This document shows positions 45,075 through 55,855 of a DNA stretch of 64,000 nucleotides, piece by piece (position 1 is the stretch's first letter; each line of letters starts with the position of its first letter). The translations under genes and the position numbers were made by a program. The notes below the pieces were generated by a model. It was not told the DNA's origin. It did no database searches and saw only the letters and a list, made by a program, of their open reading frames with translations. The DNA is from Fragum whitleyi (taxonomy: Eukaryota; Mollusca; Bivalvia; Cardiida; Cardiidae). The stretch lies in assembly GCA_948146395.1 (NCBI GenBank), contig OX411552.1:51574258-51638257 (forward strand), given 5' to 3'.

Positions 45075-45832
45075 CAATACACGAATGTATTTGTTGACCA
45101 TTTTGGCTATATAAAAGACATTTTATCTAGAACAAAATGTCACTAGAATTACACAAACCAGTGATGAACAGAGGCTCGTCGTGTATTATCAACGCAGTCT
45201 TCGTCGGCTGAACCTGCGCAGTCGAGGAAAGTACCTAAAATTAATATCCGTAATCTGTTAAAATTAAAATGAAAACACTGAGACAAAAACGGGAATCTTT
45301 TTGCTTTAATATACACACATGAACTTTTTGTTTAAAATGGTGGAATCGATCGAATTTTGGGTATGAAAAATAGGTTGTTCTGCTTTTATGTTTAGATGTT
45401 TAGCGGCCATTTTCTTAATTTACATGACGTCATATAGCTGCGCAGCTTTAAACAATGCGCAGGAATACCCGACACAAGTGTATTACTTATAAAAATGTAG
45501 TGGATACAAGTTCAGCTGTGATTAGATTTTTATCACTTACATGTACTTTGAAAAATTAAAATGGCTGTAAACACAGTAAATTTCCGCCGTATTTTAATAT
45601 GCTATTCCAAAAAGCCGCTAAAAATTTCCTCTTTCCGCGACAAGCGTCATGAAGGAAAAGATCAAACATAAAATGCGAAGCGAGGCTTACACGACCTTGG
45701 TAAAATTAGGCGGCATCGCAGAAAAACCCTCGTGTCGTAACACGTAATTGAGTAAAATAAGAAGCAGTCATACTTGATTCCGACGTGGATCTACGTATGT
45801 TTTACGGTCAAATTATTAAAGTTATAAAAAGT
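45075..45832. promoter_or_regulatory. CpG-bearing single-copy interval, possible promoter
   Basis: It contains the palindrome TGACGTCA (CRE-like) near 45425, two GCTGCGCAG/AATGCGCAGG sites and several CGs in an otherwise CG-poor region. Short ORFs with good start contexts exist (AAAATGG at 45558, 36 codons; ATG at 45651, 32 codons), but neither is recognised. It could be the 5' end of the plus-strand gene whose last exon is at 55856. That is inference. Confidence 0.25.
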
Positions 45833-46972
45833 AACTAGAAAGCCATGAATATGAATGGCTTGAGTCGCTCCACAGGCTTGAAATTCTTGTAAAAGCAAAT
45901 AAAAATGTTTGACTAGATTTTTAGATATTTGGGGTTCTATACTGATGTTGAAAATGATTTTCAAAGTTTCAACTATATAACAGATAGAGAAATGACCTCT
46001 GCTATTAGATATTTGGGGTTCTATACTGATGTTGAAAATGATTTTCAAAGTTTCAACTATATAACAGATAGAGAAATGACCTCTGCTATTAAAAGATATA
46101 TTTTTCATTAAATCAAAATAATTTTTGGCTGCATGATAATGGGTCAACCAAAGATCATGCCAAAAATGTTTGCTTGATATCCATCAGTTTCATTCTGAGA
46201 AAATGTTTTTCATAGTTTTCACTATTTAACATATTGAGAATTGACCTCCACCCATAAAATGTATATTTTTCATCCAATCAAAATAATTTTTGGTAGACTG
46301 ATAAAGGGTCAATCTAGGATCATTCCAGTGAAATTTGGTTGATATCCATCAGTTACATTCTGAGAAAATGATTTTCAAAGTTTCCACTTTATCACATATA
46401 GAGAAATGACCTCCGTCCATAAAATGCATATTTTTCATCCAATCAAAATAATTTTCGGTACACTGATAAATGGTCACTCAAGGATCATTTCAGTGAAATT
46501 TGGTTGATATCCATCAATTACATTCTGAGAAAATGATTTTCAAAGTTTCCACTTTATAACATATAGAGAAATGACCTCCGCCCATAAAATGCATATTTTC
46601 CATCCGATCACAATGATTTTTTGTAGACTGATAAAGGGTCACCCAAGGATCATTCATGTAAAATTTAATTGGTATCCATTGATTAGAATCTGAGAAAACT
46701 CACTTTTTACCATATTTGGAAATTAGCCACGCCATTTAAATCCATGTTTTTCATTGGATCAAAATTTCTTGAACAACTTTGAAAGAGGGTCACCCAAGGA
46801 TCATTCCTGTGAAGTTTGGTTGAAATCCATCCAGTAGTTTCTGAGGAGAAGATTTTTAATGAAAAGTTTACGACCGGACGGACGGACGCATGCACGGACG
46901 GACGGATGGACGCACGACGGACACAACGCCATGACAATAGCCCCAGTGGCTTTCAGCCAGTGGAGCTAAAAA
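45833..46972 (+). mobile_element. F-class hairpin-tag element, copy 3, with an 84-bp perfect duplication
   Basis: The head AACTAGAAAGCCATGAATAT and tag CGCTCCACAGGC pair with the end CCAGTGGCTTTCAGCCAGTGG, then AGCTAAAAA. The core is as in other F copies. 45921-46004 is repeated exactly at 46005-46088. A GACGGACGGACGCATGCACG tract is at about 46877-46910. Confidence 0.8.
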
Positions 46973-47672
46973 CTGTATCATGCGATCTCAAATTGTCATT
47001 CAAATATGATATTTGATATTGAAATTAAAGAAACTAACATCGGACCTTTGCTTTTTAATGCCACGGCGATTCCACCGGATCCTCGTTGGGGTCGTTTGAG
47101 AGTTTACACACAATTTATAAATCCGAGACCGTCTTTCTTGAAATAGGAATCGAATGGTCTAATCAAGTTATTTGTCAACACAAATGTTACAGATTTGAGA
47201 ATAGAAAATTGTGGACTGGCTCTTTACTGGTAACACAGAGCTTCTCATAAAGCTAATCAACATGGATTTATTTGCCGAGAGGTAGCTCTTTCACTTTCCA
47301 TTTTCTATCATGATCGTTAAAAACGTCTGCTAACTCATATTTTCATCTTTTATCGTCATTTTGCTATCAAAACCATTCATTTTAAGCGTAGGTCAGTAGC
47401 AGTCAGTGCCAGTTACGATTTATCAGGGCTCGTGTTAGTGTTTGATATTGACCAGTCATTCACCCCTCGCCTAAAAAATTCTGGGGGTCAAATCTGAATC
47501 TAAAGGGGTCAAAACAACAGAAAAGGTAAATCTTGAGTGGAATTTTGACAATTTAAGTGTCAATTAAACTGTTTCTTATAGTGATTTAAAACAAGTAATT
47601 GATTTGTAAAACTTTAAACAGTGATTTGTAAAAATCTTGGATATAAAACCATGTTTTGACCCTTGGTAATTC
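46973..47672. other. Single-copy-looking DNA, no gene recognised
   Basis: A GC-richer patch at 47040-47100 (GGCGATTCCACCGGATCCTC) is open on the minus strand for about 15 codons, but no splice context or family was recognised. The rest is AT-rich. From 47460 there is repeated GGGGTCAAA text leading to the hairpin at 47673. Confidence 0.3.
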
Positions 47673-47705
47673 CTCTCAAGGGGGTCAAGATGACCCCCTT
47701 GAGAG
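47673..47705. repeat. Perfect 15-bp stem hairpin with 3-base loop
   Basis: CTCTCAAGGGGGTCA at 47673-47687 is followed by AGA and its exact reverse complement TGACCCCCTTGAGAG at 47691-47705. It lies among GGGGTCAAA repeats (47493, 47512, 47716, 47744), so it may be the end of a decayed element. Confidence 0.75.
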
Positions 47706-47784
47706 AAATTTCTAGGGGTCAAATTAAGCTATTTTCAGATTTTTAAGGGTCAAAACCTTGGTTTAAGGGTCCTGATTTATTGGT

Positions 47785-48110
47785 CTGTCTCTTCGTCCAT
47801 CCGTCCATCCATCCGTCAACAATTCTAAATATACCTTATCTAGTCATCAGATTTCATACAAAAAACTACACAGAGATGATCCTTAGGACAAGTACTTTCA
47901 AAATATTTCATAGAATATCATAAATCATGAAGAACTCTGGTTGCCATGGCAACAGGATAAAAAATAACGTCTCAAATTACAAGGCCTAGTATTTCATACT
48001 TTGCATAAAGCTGTATTGCATAAATGCAGTATTATCTAATTCTTTACTACCAGACTACTTGAATGTTCTCCCCATTAAATTCTGAAGCATTGCAATACTA
48101 TCCTCTCTCA
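47785..48110 (-). mobile_element. Decayed hairpin-tag element (B2/H-related), reverse orientation
   Basis: A CGTCCATCCGTCCATCC tract at 47795-47815, then GTCAACAATTC, is the reverse of the usual 'GAATTGTTGACGGA' subterminal text. It contains the perfect palindrome GTTGCCATGGCAAC at 47940-47953. Tag and hairpins are lost. Confidence 0.5.
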
Positions 48111-48654
48111 AAATACTTTCAATGATAACCTTTTTGAATTATAAATAAAAGAAAAATAAAATAAACTTGTATGGAAGGTATAAGAGTCAATTTTTGGTCC
48201 AGACATGCATGGGGAAACCCCCCTTTTTTAGCCACAACGCACGTTACGCAAAATCTCCCTATTTGAGACCCAATCTCCCTACGAAAAGGTCTTAATCTCC
48301 CTATGAGTACCCATGGAAATATCACATGTATGAATCAAAACAAATCAACAAGTTCTTGGTATCATTTTGTAGAACACCATATTTCCCACTGTATCAACAT
48401 ATGATTTCTGGATAGAAAATTGTCCAAAATAAACTAAAATATTTGCCTGATGAAAAAATCTCCCAATTCAGGCAGTAGCGGATAGTTCTTGTGAGTGGAA
48501 ATGGTTTCACAGGGGCTGTCTCAAAGTGCACATCAACTGTCAAAAACCTAAAAATCATGATTCAGATTCTCTCAATGCATTGAAAAAAAAAACCAAATAT
48601 AAACCATGCAACAGTCAGTTCATGCTAACAGAATTATTCTAACCTTTTTATACG
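48111..48654. other. Interval with CTCCCTA repeats, no gene recognised
   Basis: AT-rich DNA with three CTCCCTA blocks at 48254-48304 and an 'AAACCCCCCTTTTTT' run. The minus-strand 68-codon ORF at 48119-48325 is not recognised. It may share ancestry with the CTCCCGAT interval at 41570-41880. Confidence 0.25.
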
Positions 48655-49626
48655 CCACCGGAGGGGGGCCGCCGGAGGGGGTCCGGCGGCGTATATTGGC
48701 GTCATCTTCTCCGTCTGTCCGTCCGTCCATCCATCCCTCCGTCCGTACGTATACCACTTTTCTTGTCAACGCAACTCCTCCTAAGTTTCTGGCTGGAATT
48801 CTTGAAACTTGGTCAATGTTATCACCTCAATTGGTAGATGTGCATGAAGGAAGGATTTTATGGTTCGTTGATTTTTGCCTGAGTTATGCCCCTTAATAAC
48901 TTAAGTGTCTGGGTCCACTTTTCTTGTCAACGCAACTCCTCCTAAGTTTCTGGCTGGATCTTCTTGAAACTTGGTCAATGTTATCACCTCAATTGGTAGA
49001 TGTGCATGAAGGAAGGATTTTATGGTTCATTGATTTTTGCCTGAGTTATGCCCCTTAAAAATTTAGTCTCTGGGGCTTATTGCCTCAGTTATGCCCCCTT
49101 AAAATTTAGTCTCTTGGGCTTTTGAAATTGCAGCCTTGTGAATGCAACTCTTCCTAAGTTTCTGGCTGGATCTAAATGAAACTTGGTGGATGTTATAACC
49201 GAAATTGATTGATGAGCATGAAGTAAGGATTTTATGGTTCATCAATTTTACCATAAATTATGCCCCCTTAAAACTTAGTATCTAGGGCTTATTGAAATTG
49301 CAGCCTTTTGAACGCAACTCCTCCTTACTTTTTGTCTTTATTTAAATGAAACTTGTTCAATGTCATCACCATAATTTGTAGATGTACATGGATCAAGGAT
49401 TTTATGGCTCATTTATTTCCCTGAATTATGCCCCCTTAAAACTTAGTGTCTGGGGCTTATTGAAATTGCAGCCTTGTGAAGGCAACTCCTCCTAACTTTT
49501 TGTCTTGATTTAAAAGAAACTTGGTCATTTTGAATTTGGTTCTGTCAAAATAAGTAGTGTCTACAATTATTTTTGTGAAACAGCAGCAAAGTGGCGGCGT
49601 ATTTTGTGACGATGATACTCTTGTTT
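48655..49626 (-). mobile_element. K-class hairpin-tag element, reverse orientation, GC-rich terminal hairpin
   Basis: On the minus strand it opens AAACAAGAGTATCATCGTC and ACAAAATACGCCGCCAC. It closes CCTCCGGCGGCCCCCCTCCGG then TGGCGTATAAAAA. The tag ATACGCCGCC pairs with GGTGGCGTAT with one mismatch. Five core units of about 160 bp carry (plus strand) CGCAACTCCTCCTAAGTTTC, TTGAAACTTGGTCAATG and GAGTTATGCCCC. A CCGTCCGTCCATCCATCC tract lies at 48717-48746. Confidence 0.8.
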
Positions 49627-50695
49627 ACAAATAAAACAGGTTGGGGTATGCTGATTTTTTAAGCCACTAAAATCCAACAAATTACTGTGAGCACTAAAAT
49701 GTTCACTGTGTTGAATAAATTTGTATGTCAATTGAACACACATGTATATGACTTTTTCTCTTTAAGTATTATAGCTGTTGAAGACTAAGACAGACTTAAA
49801 ATGAATGTTCTGACTGATCTTTGTCTAAACCCCATAAAAACTTGAATATTCCCAATTAATTTCAGTACGACAAGTTTCATTCTTGTGACGTCAATGTTGT
49901 AACTCGGGAATTTTCACCAGTCCAAATTCAGAAACAGATATGTGGATATTGATAGTGCTAGTCAAACATATTCAAACAATCGTCACTTGACTTGCATTAG
50001 CCAATAACTCTTTATACATGTAATTCTTTATCATAATACTGTCAGTTTTATCTAACACTGGATTTATGGCCAAATCAAAGTTATTATAATACAATACATG
50101 TATTCATATTTCATCAGAACTATACAAACTACATGTATCACTAAATATCAAGCCCTACACTTTTGCTCTGATAAAATACCAATTACTGTAATCTCTCAGC
50201 CTACCTACAAAAGCTGAAAAGATACAGGTACGCAAGTGTAATAGTTTTCAGTCATGGTATTATCTATATTTTGATTATCTTTATGATTTTATAGACTTTA
50301 TTTAACTCTGTTAGCAAGGTGTAACTGAAGACATAAACAATTGGCATTTACAACAAAACAAAGTTCACAGCTTACTTTAATGTAAACAGTAATTGTCAAA
50401 AGTAATGTTCTAAAACATTTTTTTTTATTTTTTCTGGGAATATATAGAAAATGTTACATGCACTATATACTGTACTAAATTGTTTGTTATTTAAACACTT
50501 GTGCTCTAATACTATACAATTGATTTGTTGTTGTTCATATCTCTATTAATAAGAATGGGTGCAATTTTCTTTAGCAAGTGAACATATTTTCCAAGGATTT
50601 TAGTTATAAGTAAAAAAAAGATTTAGCAGATGGTTGTAAATACATGTACTGTAAGACCTTTCATTATTGCAACCTGTATTTGTTAACTTGTCTTA
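49627..50695. other. Single-copy-looking DNA with one weak exon candidate
   Basis: Mostly AT-rich. At 49869 an acceptor-like AATTAATTTCAG is followed by a 28-codon plus-strand frame (YDKFHSCDVNVVTREF, then SPVQIQKQICGY, stop). No family is recognised and no donor is clear, so it is not called as a gene. Confidence 0.3.
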
Positions 50696-51720
50696 AACAA
50701 GAGCCGTCAGAGACGGATTATGCTCCCCGAATAAGGCATTGTCACAAAAACAAGAGCCATGTTGGACATGGACATCCCCCACAACGAAAGCTTCATAGTA
50801 AACTCAAGCCCAATAGATTATAGATTCTTTTGTACTGTCAGAGATTTACCTCCTATAAAATCTAAGTATTAAAAATAACAAAGGGCAATAACTCCAAAAT
50901 TATGCAAGCAAGAGTTGAAGTTCTTTATCACTGCACTTCTCCTCCATAAGATCTTTCCATACATAAAGTTTCAAGTTGATAGCAATTATACTTTAGGAGA
51001 TACGCTCCAGACAAAATGTAAGTTTCAAAAAATAACAAAGGGCAATAACTCCAAAATTATGCAAGCAAGAGTTGTAATTCTGGTGTATTGCACTTCTCCT
51101 CTATGAGATCTATGCACCCATAAAGTTTCAAGTTGATAGCTATTATACTTTAGGAGATATGCTCCAGACATAATCTAAGTATCAAAAATAACAAAGGGCA
51201 AAAACACCAAAATTATGCAAGCAGGAGTTGTAGTTCTTGTGCATAGCACTTCTCCTCTATGAGATCTATCCACCCATAAAGTTTCATGTTGATAGCTTTA
51301 ATACTTTAGGAGATATGCATAAGGCTAGGAGAAATGAAAGAATAACTATATTTTACACGCTAACGTAAAGGTAACTAACATTAAGCCCCCTTTTTCCATG
51401 ATATATTTTTTTTACGTTAATTTCAAATTGTTTATAGTAAAGGGCATCTGATTTGCTACTAAAAAATGAAATTTCACTAAATTCTGACTGTAAGACTAGG
51501 AGAAATTTGGGTTTTTTACCCTAAGTCCCCTTTTCCCGTGAAGAGGCCTCAAATCTAAAAACCGTCACAGACGCATCATCACTATATCATAGGGAGTTCA
51601 CATGGTAAGTTTCATTTGATTTGGCTAAAGGGTTAAGGAGAAATAGGTGAGGACGGCCGGACGGACAGACAGAATTACGGACGAAGCGGCGGCTATATGC
51701 TCTCCCTTCGGGGAGCATAA
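50696..51720 (+). mobile_element. C-class hairpin-tag element with a double head, copy 2
   Basis: It has the same nested heads as 34075 (AACAAGAGCCGTCAGAGACGG, then AACAAGAGCCATGTTGGACA) and the same end CTCCCTTCGGGGAGCATAA. Core 1 has three units and core 2 one unit, so it is shorter than copy 1. The ACGGCCGGACGGACAG tract is at about 51653-51668. Confidence 0.8.
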
Positions 51721-52074
51721 CAAGCACCTTCATAAAAGAATATTCTTTGACAGTACATAATTTTTAGATGCTTGCTTAATACTGCATTGTGTTAGCCAAA
51801 TGATCAAATGCATCTATTAGCAGACTCTTTACTACTTATTATACACAAAACTGTTAAATTAAAGGGGTCAGTGCAACACTATTGTTAGTACCTATATATC
51901 TGTAGGCAATTACAATTGTGTTGCTCCGACCCCTCAATATGTAAATTTTCTGATGTTAATCAATTAAGTTACATGGACTGAATTTTGACTAATTTGCACT
52001 TATTAAATAAGTCCTTTTTGTAAAGCTGTAATGTTTAATCTATCATGAATATATATTTCTTTCTTCACCAGAAA
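51721..52074. other. Single-copy-looking DNA containing a 72-bp palindrome
   Basis: AT-rich DNA between a C element and a P block. Apart from the palindrome at 51863-51934 nothing was recognised. Confidence 0.4.
51863..51934. mobile_element. 72-bp palindromic MITE-like remnant
   Basis: The left arm AGGGGTCAGTGCAACAC then TATTGT is matched by the inverted right arm ACAATTGTGTTGCTCCGACCCCT with two or three mismatches over about 23 bp. The loop is about 26 bp. No clear target duplication was found. Confidence 0.5.
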
Positions 52075-52660
52075 GGAATTGGAGAGAGGTCTATCCAAAG
52101 ATTAATCCTGACAACAATCATTTGCATCTGAAAATTCATTTCAGGGAAGAAGAATTTTTTTCATATTTCATCATATGGCACCATTTATAGCTGACTCTGC
52201 TTTCTGACCAGTAGTTTCGGAGAAGAAGTATTTTTTATGTCTTAACCATATTTGGCCATTCTTGGTTAAAGCGACAGCTAGTAGCACCAAAGTTATTACT
52301 CAAATTAGAATGAAAAAGAGAATTCTAAAAGAGCATGTCCAAAGCATCATTCCTGTGCAGTTTTGTTGAATTTGGCTCAGTAGTTTCAGAGAAGAATAAT
52401 TTTTTTTAATTTATCATATGGAGCCATTATTTGATGAAATGACAGCTCATAGCATCCAAATTAAGATTAAATGAAGATTCTAAAAGAGCACGTTCCAAGC
52501 ATCATTTCTTTGAAGCTTTGTTGAATTCTGCCCTTTAATTTCAGAGAATATTTTTTTTATATTTCAATAAGTACTGCTTTTTTTCAATTCTTGGTGACTC
52601 AACAGCACCCAGGCACCCAAGTTAAATGAAGGAATCTGAAAGAGCATTTTTTCGAGCCCT
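52075..52660. repeat. P-type tandem core, about 4 diverged units
   Basis: Units with GAGCATGTCCAAAGCATCA, TTGAATTCTG, CAGTAGTTTCAGAGAAGAA and TATTTCA match the blocks at 4035-5014 and 10076-11125 but are more diverged. No element ends are visible. Confidence 0.5.
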
Positions 52661-52797
52661 GCTTGTATAACTAAGAATTAAATTACTAACCTTTGAAGAA
52701 AAAGAATCAAAAGGTAGTAACAAAGATATATATACATAAAAATTTATCAGCAACATTTGTCCTAAAAAATATAGGAAATATTTGTCAAACTAGAAAG

Positions 52798-53830
52798 CCA
52801 TGAATGGCTTGAGTCGCTCCACAGGCTTGAAATTCTTGAAATAGCAAATCTAAGGTTTGACTAGATTTTAAGATATTTTGGGTTCTACTGATGTTGAAAT
52901 GATTTTCAAAAAAGCCACTATATAACATTTAGGGAAATGACCTCCGCCCATAAAATACATATTTTCCATCTGATCACAATAATTTTTGGCAGACTCATAA
53001 AGCTTCACTCAAGAATCATTCCAGTGAAATTTGGTTGTTATCCATCAATTACATTCTGAGAAAATGTTTTTTAAAGTTTCCACTATATAACATATAGAGA
53101 AATGACCTCCGCCCATAAAATGCATATTTTTCATTCGATCACAATATTTTTTGATAGACTGATAAAGGGTCACCCAAGTGCCATTCCAGTGAAATTTGGT
53201 TTATATCCATCAATAACATTCTGAGAAAATGATTTTCAAAGTTTCCACTATATAACATATAGAGAAATGACCTCCGCCAATATAATGCATATTTTTCATC
53301 CGATCACAATAATTTTTGGTAGACTGATAAAGGGTCACCCAAGGATCATTCCAGTGAAATTTAGTTTATATCCATCAATCACATTCTGAGAATCTAATTT
53401 TCAAAGTTTCCACTATATTACATATAGAGAAATGACCTCCGACCATAAAATGCATATTTTTCATCCGATCATAATAATTTTTGGTAGACTGATAAAGTGT
53501 CACCCAAGGATCATTCATGTAAAATTTAATTGGTATCTATCCATTAGAATCTGAGAAAAGTCACTTTTTACCATATTTGGAAATTAGCCACGCCCATTAA
53601 ATCCATGTTTTTCATTCGATCAAAATTTCTTGAACAACTTTGAAAGAGGGTCACCCAAGGATCATTCCTGTGAAGTTTGGTTGAAATCCATGCAGCAGTT
53701 TCTGAGGAGAAGATTTTTAAAGAAAAAGTTTACGACCGGACGGACGCACGCACGCACGGACGGACGGACGCACGACGGACACAACGCCATGACAATAGCC
53801 CCAGTGGCTTTCAGCCAGTGGAGCTAAAAA
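52798..53830 (+). mobile_element. F-class hairpin-tag element, copy 4
   Basis: The head AACTAGAAAGCCATGAATGG and tag CGCTCCACAGGC pair with the end CCAGTGGCTTTCAGCCAGTGG, then AGCTAAAAA. Five core units are present, plus an ACGGACGCACGCACGCACGG tract at 53739-53776. The flanks ('TATAGGAAATATTTGTC' left, 'TAAGAAATATGGAAAAATAGG' right) show it inserted in an A-rich repeat with ATATAGGA text. Confidence 0.8.
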
Positions 53831-54167
53831 TAAGAAATATGGAAAAATAGGAGGTATTTCAAAATATAGGATTTGGAGTCAAAATATAGGAAAAAATAGG
53901 AATATAGGATCGGTTGTCAGCCTGTATTATGTAAAGAGTTAAATGGAAAATAATATTCTGACGATTACTTATTTGGATGGATTTTGTTTTGAAAAAAAAA
54001 CATGAAATCTTACAAGTGACAATGTTGAATGATCAATCACAGATTTGAATATTTATGCTTGTTTTTCAATATTTTCAAAATTCAGCAATTCAAATGTGGC
54101 GCAGTGCAACAATAATCACTGGTCAATATCAGACCTAGTCGCAGAAACATGTGAATTAAATATACTA

Positions 54168-55021
54168 CAGTAAAATCTCAGTCGTTTGCACGCCGGTGGT
54201 TTGTAGGTATGTGTTGGTTCGTATAGATTCTTTGGTCCCGATTTTCTTCCTTCTTTATCTTTGTAAGAAGGCTCCAAGTAATTCGCATGTCGGTGGTTCG
54301 TAGTTCGTAGCCGTGTCAAGTCCCGATAGTTTCAAAATAACACAAATTCATATGTTTAATCCGTAGGTGTGAATTGTGCGATCAATAGTTGTCCCAGGTG
54401 TAACAATTGACATTTACCTTGATTTTCACACCCCTTGATTGGTATTACTCAAAGTTATTGTTTTGCATCAATATTTACAGGCATTGTTTGATTTGTAATT
54501 TTTGGCGGGTTTAATGGAATAAAGAATCAATAAGTGACCTTAATTGTATTTCATATGGTTTTCTCTTACTGATCATGCATAAATGAATGTGCAAATCTTA
54601 GTAATCTTAATTGTCTACAACACAGATTCATCGTAATGCCGAGATTTCATCGTCCACTGAATAAGTACTCAAAGTGATTTGATCCAAAGGGAAACTACTC
54701 TGTTATAGTTAAAAATTGGCATGTAAATAATTGCCGAAATTATTTAATTTAGGATTTAAATATGGACTACACGAAAGATGATCATTGTTCAAGTGAGATT
54801 TGTTGCATCTTAACTCTCTACAAAAGGGTCTCGTTAGAACTCAATTTAAAAAATATTCCATAGGACCTTAGAATAAGGCCACAAATATAGGGTACCTTAA
54901 GACCATGTCCGATCTGAGCCATCGAAAAATACCAACCGCTTCACATTGGTTGCTTCGTACTATGTTTAGTTCGTATAAATTGTCCCGGTCCCTTGTGATA
55001 CAAACTACCGAGCTTTTACTG
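54168..55021. mobile_element. 854-bp pogo/Tigger-like non-autonomous DNA transposon
   Basis: The left end TA + CAGTAAAATCTCAGTCGTTTG and the inverted right end CAAACTACCGAGCTTTTACTG + TA pair at 18 of 21 positions and are flanked by TA (54166-54167, 55022-55023). TIRs starting CAGTAAAA.CTC are typical of pogo/Tigger elements of the Tc1/mariner superfamily. Subterminal TTCGTAnnn repeats occur on both sides. No DDE transposase ORF remains. Confidence 0.75.
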
Positions 55022-55341
55022 TATTAAAATGACTCCTACAATTTGTAATCAGATAACATAGGTAAACAATCTTAAATAGATGAAGTCTTAAGATCTGCTT
55101 CAGAGTCTGTAAGTTTGGATGGTTTGTATTCATGTTCGTTTTCAAAAGTTTGATATTTTTTTCCAACAGATTGCACCAGGCAATGATCATCCACAAATAA
55201 ATTCCAAACTTTCAGTGTTGGGCATGTTCTGTTCTGTTCTATACTTTTGCTATTGTTGGGCAATGGTGTTAACAACAGCAAGTTATCTTACTTATCTATC
55301 AATAACGAATTCAACTTTCCATGAACATTGTACTTAGTGAT

Positions 55342-55632
55342 AACAAGAGCACCACCTACGGGTGCCTACGCTTGGCTGTCGAGTGCTGGATGATGGGAAA
55401 AAATTTAAGTCGAAAAAGGGGCATAATATGCACAAAATGCACCTAGAGTTATCCCCCTTGATAGTATACCTTTCTCTTTTGATAGTGAACATGTGTGCCA
55501 AGTTTCAAGTGAATGCCTCCAGTAGAACTAGAGATATACTAGTAACAAAATGTCAAAGTTTTCGCATGACGACAACAACACAGAGGCTATAGCAATACCT
55601 CGGGTTTTCTCCGAAAACAGCAGATCTAAAAA
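55342..55632 (+). mobile_element. E-class hairpin-tag element, copy 2
   Basis: The head AACAAGAGCACCACCTACGG and GCTTGGCTGTCGAGTGC pair with the end CCGAAAACAGCAGATC plus TAAAAA. The single core unit has GAGTTATCCCCCTTGATAG and GTGTGCCAAGTTTCAAGTG. It lies in the presumed intron just upstream of the exon at 55856. Confidence 0.75.
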
Positions 55633-55855
55633 TTGTGGTTTTGAGGAAAACTGGTTGTAAAATCACATGTTTGAACATAGAAATCATATCCAAATTACTA
55701 GTGACCGTCCAGGTAATAGCACGCTGTCCTGCCACAATTCTAACTACTGCATCTTTGTTATTATTATTGTTGGTAAATGCAAATACAAACTGGATAAATT
55801 CAATTAATCTGAGGTTTTTCTTCCTCTTTTTCTTTCTTTTTTTTTTTCTCTTTAG

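Noticed and set aside
45558..45752. Two short ORFs with good start contexts (MAVNTVNFRRILICYSKKPL... and MKEKIKHKMRSEAYTTL...)
   Set aside because: They overlap in different frames, each ends within 36 codons, and neither connects to a supported donor or a known family.
55172..55337. 55-codon exon with a hydrophobic segment (IAPGNDHPQINSKLSVLG...)
   Set aside because: The acceptor looks good, but it ends in its own stop before the 55856 exon and no family is recognised. It is mentioned only as a weak candidate.
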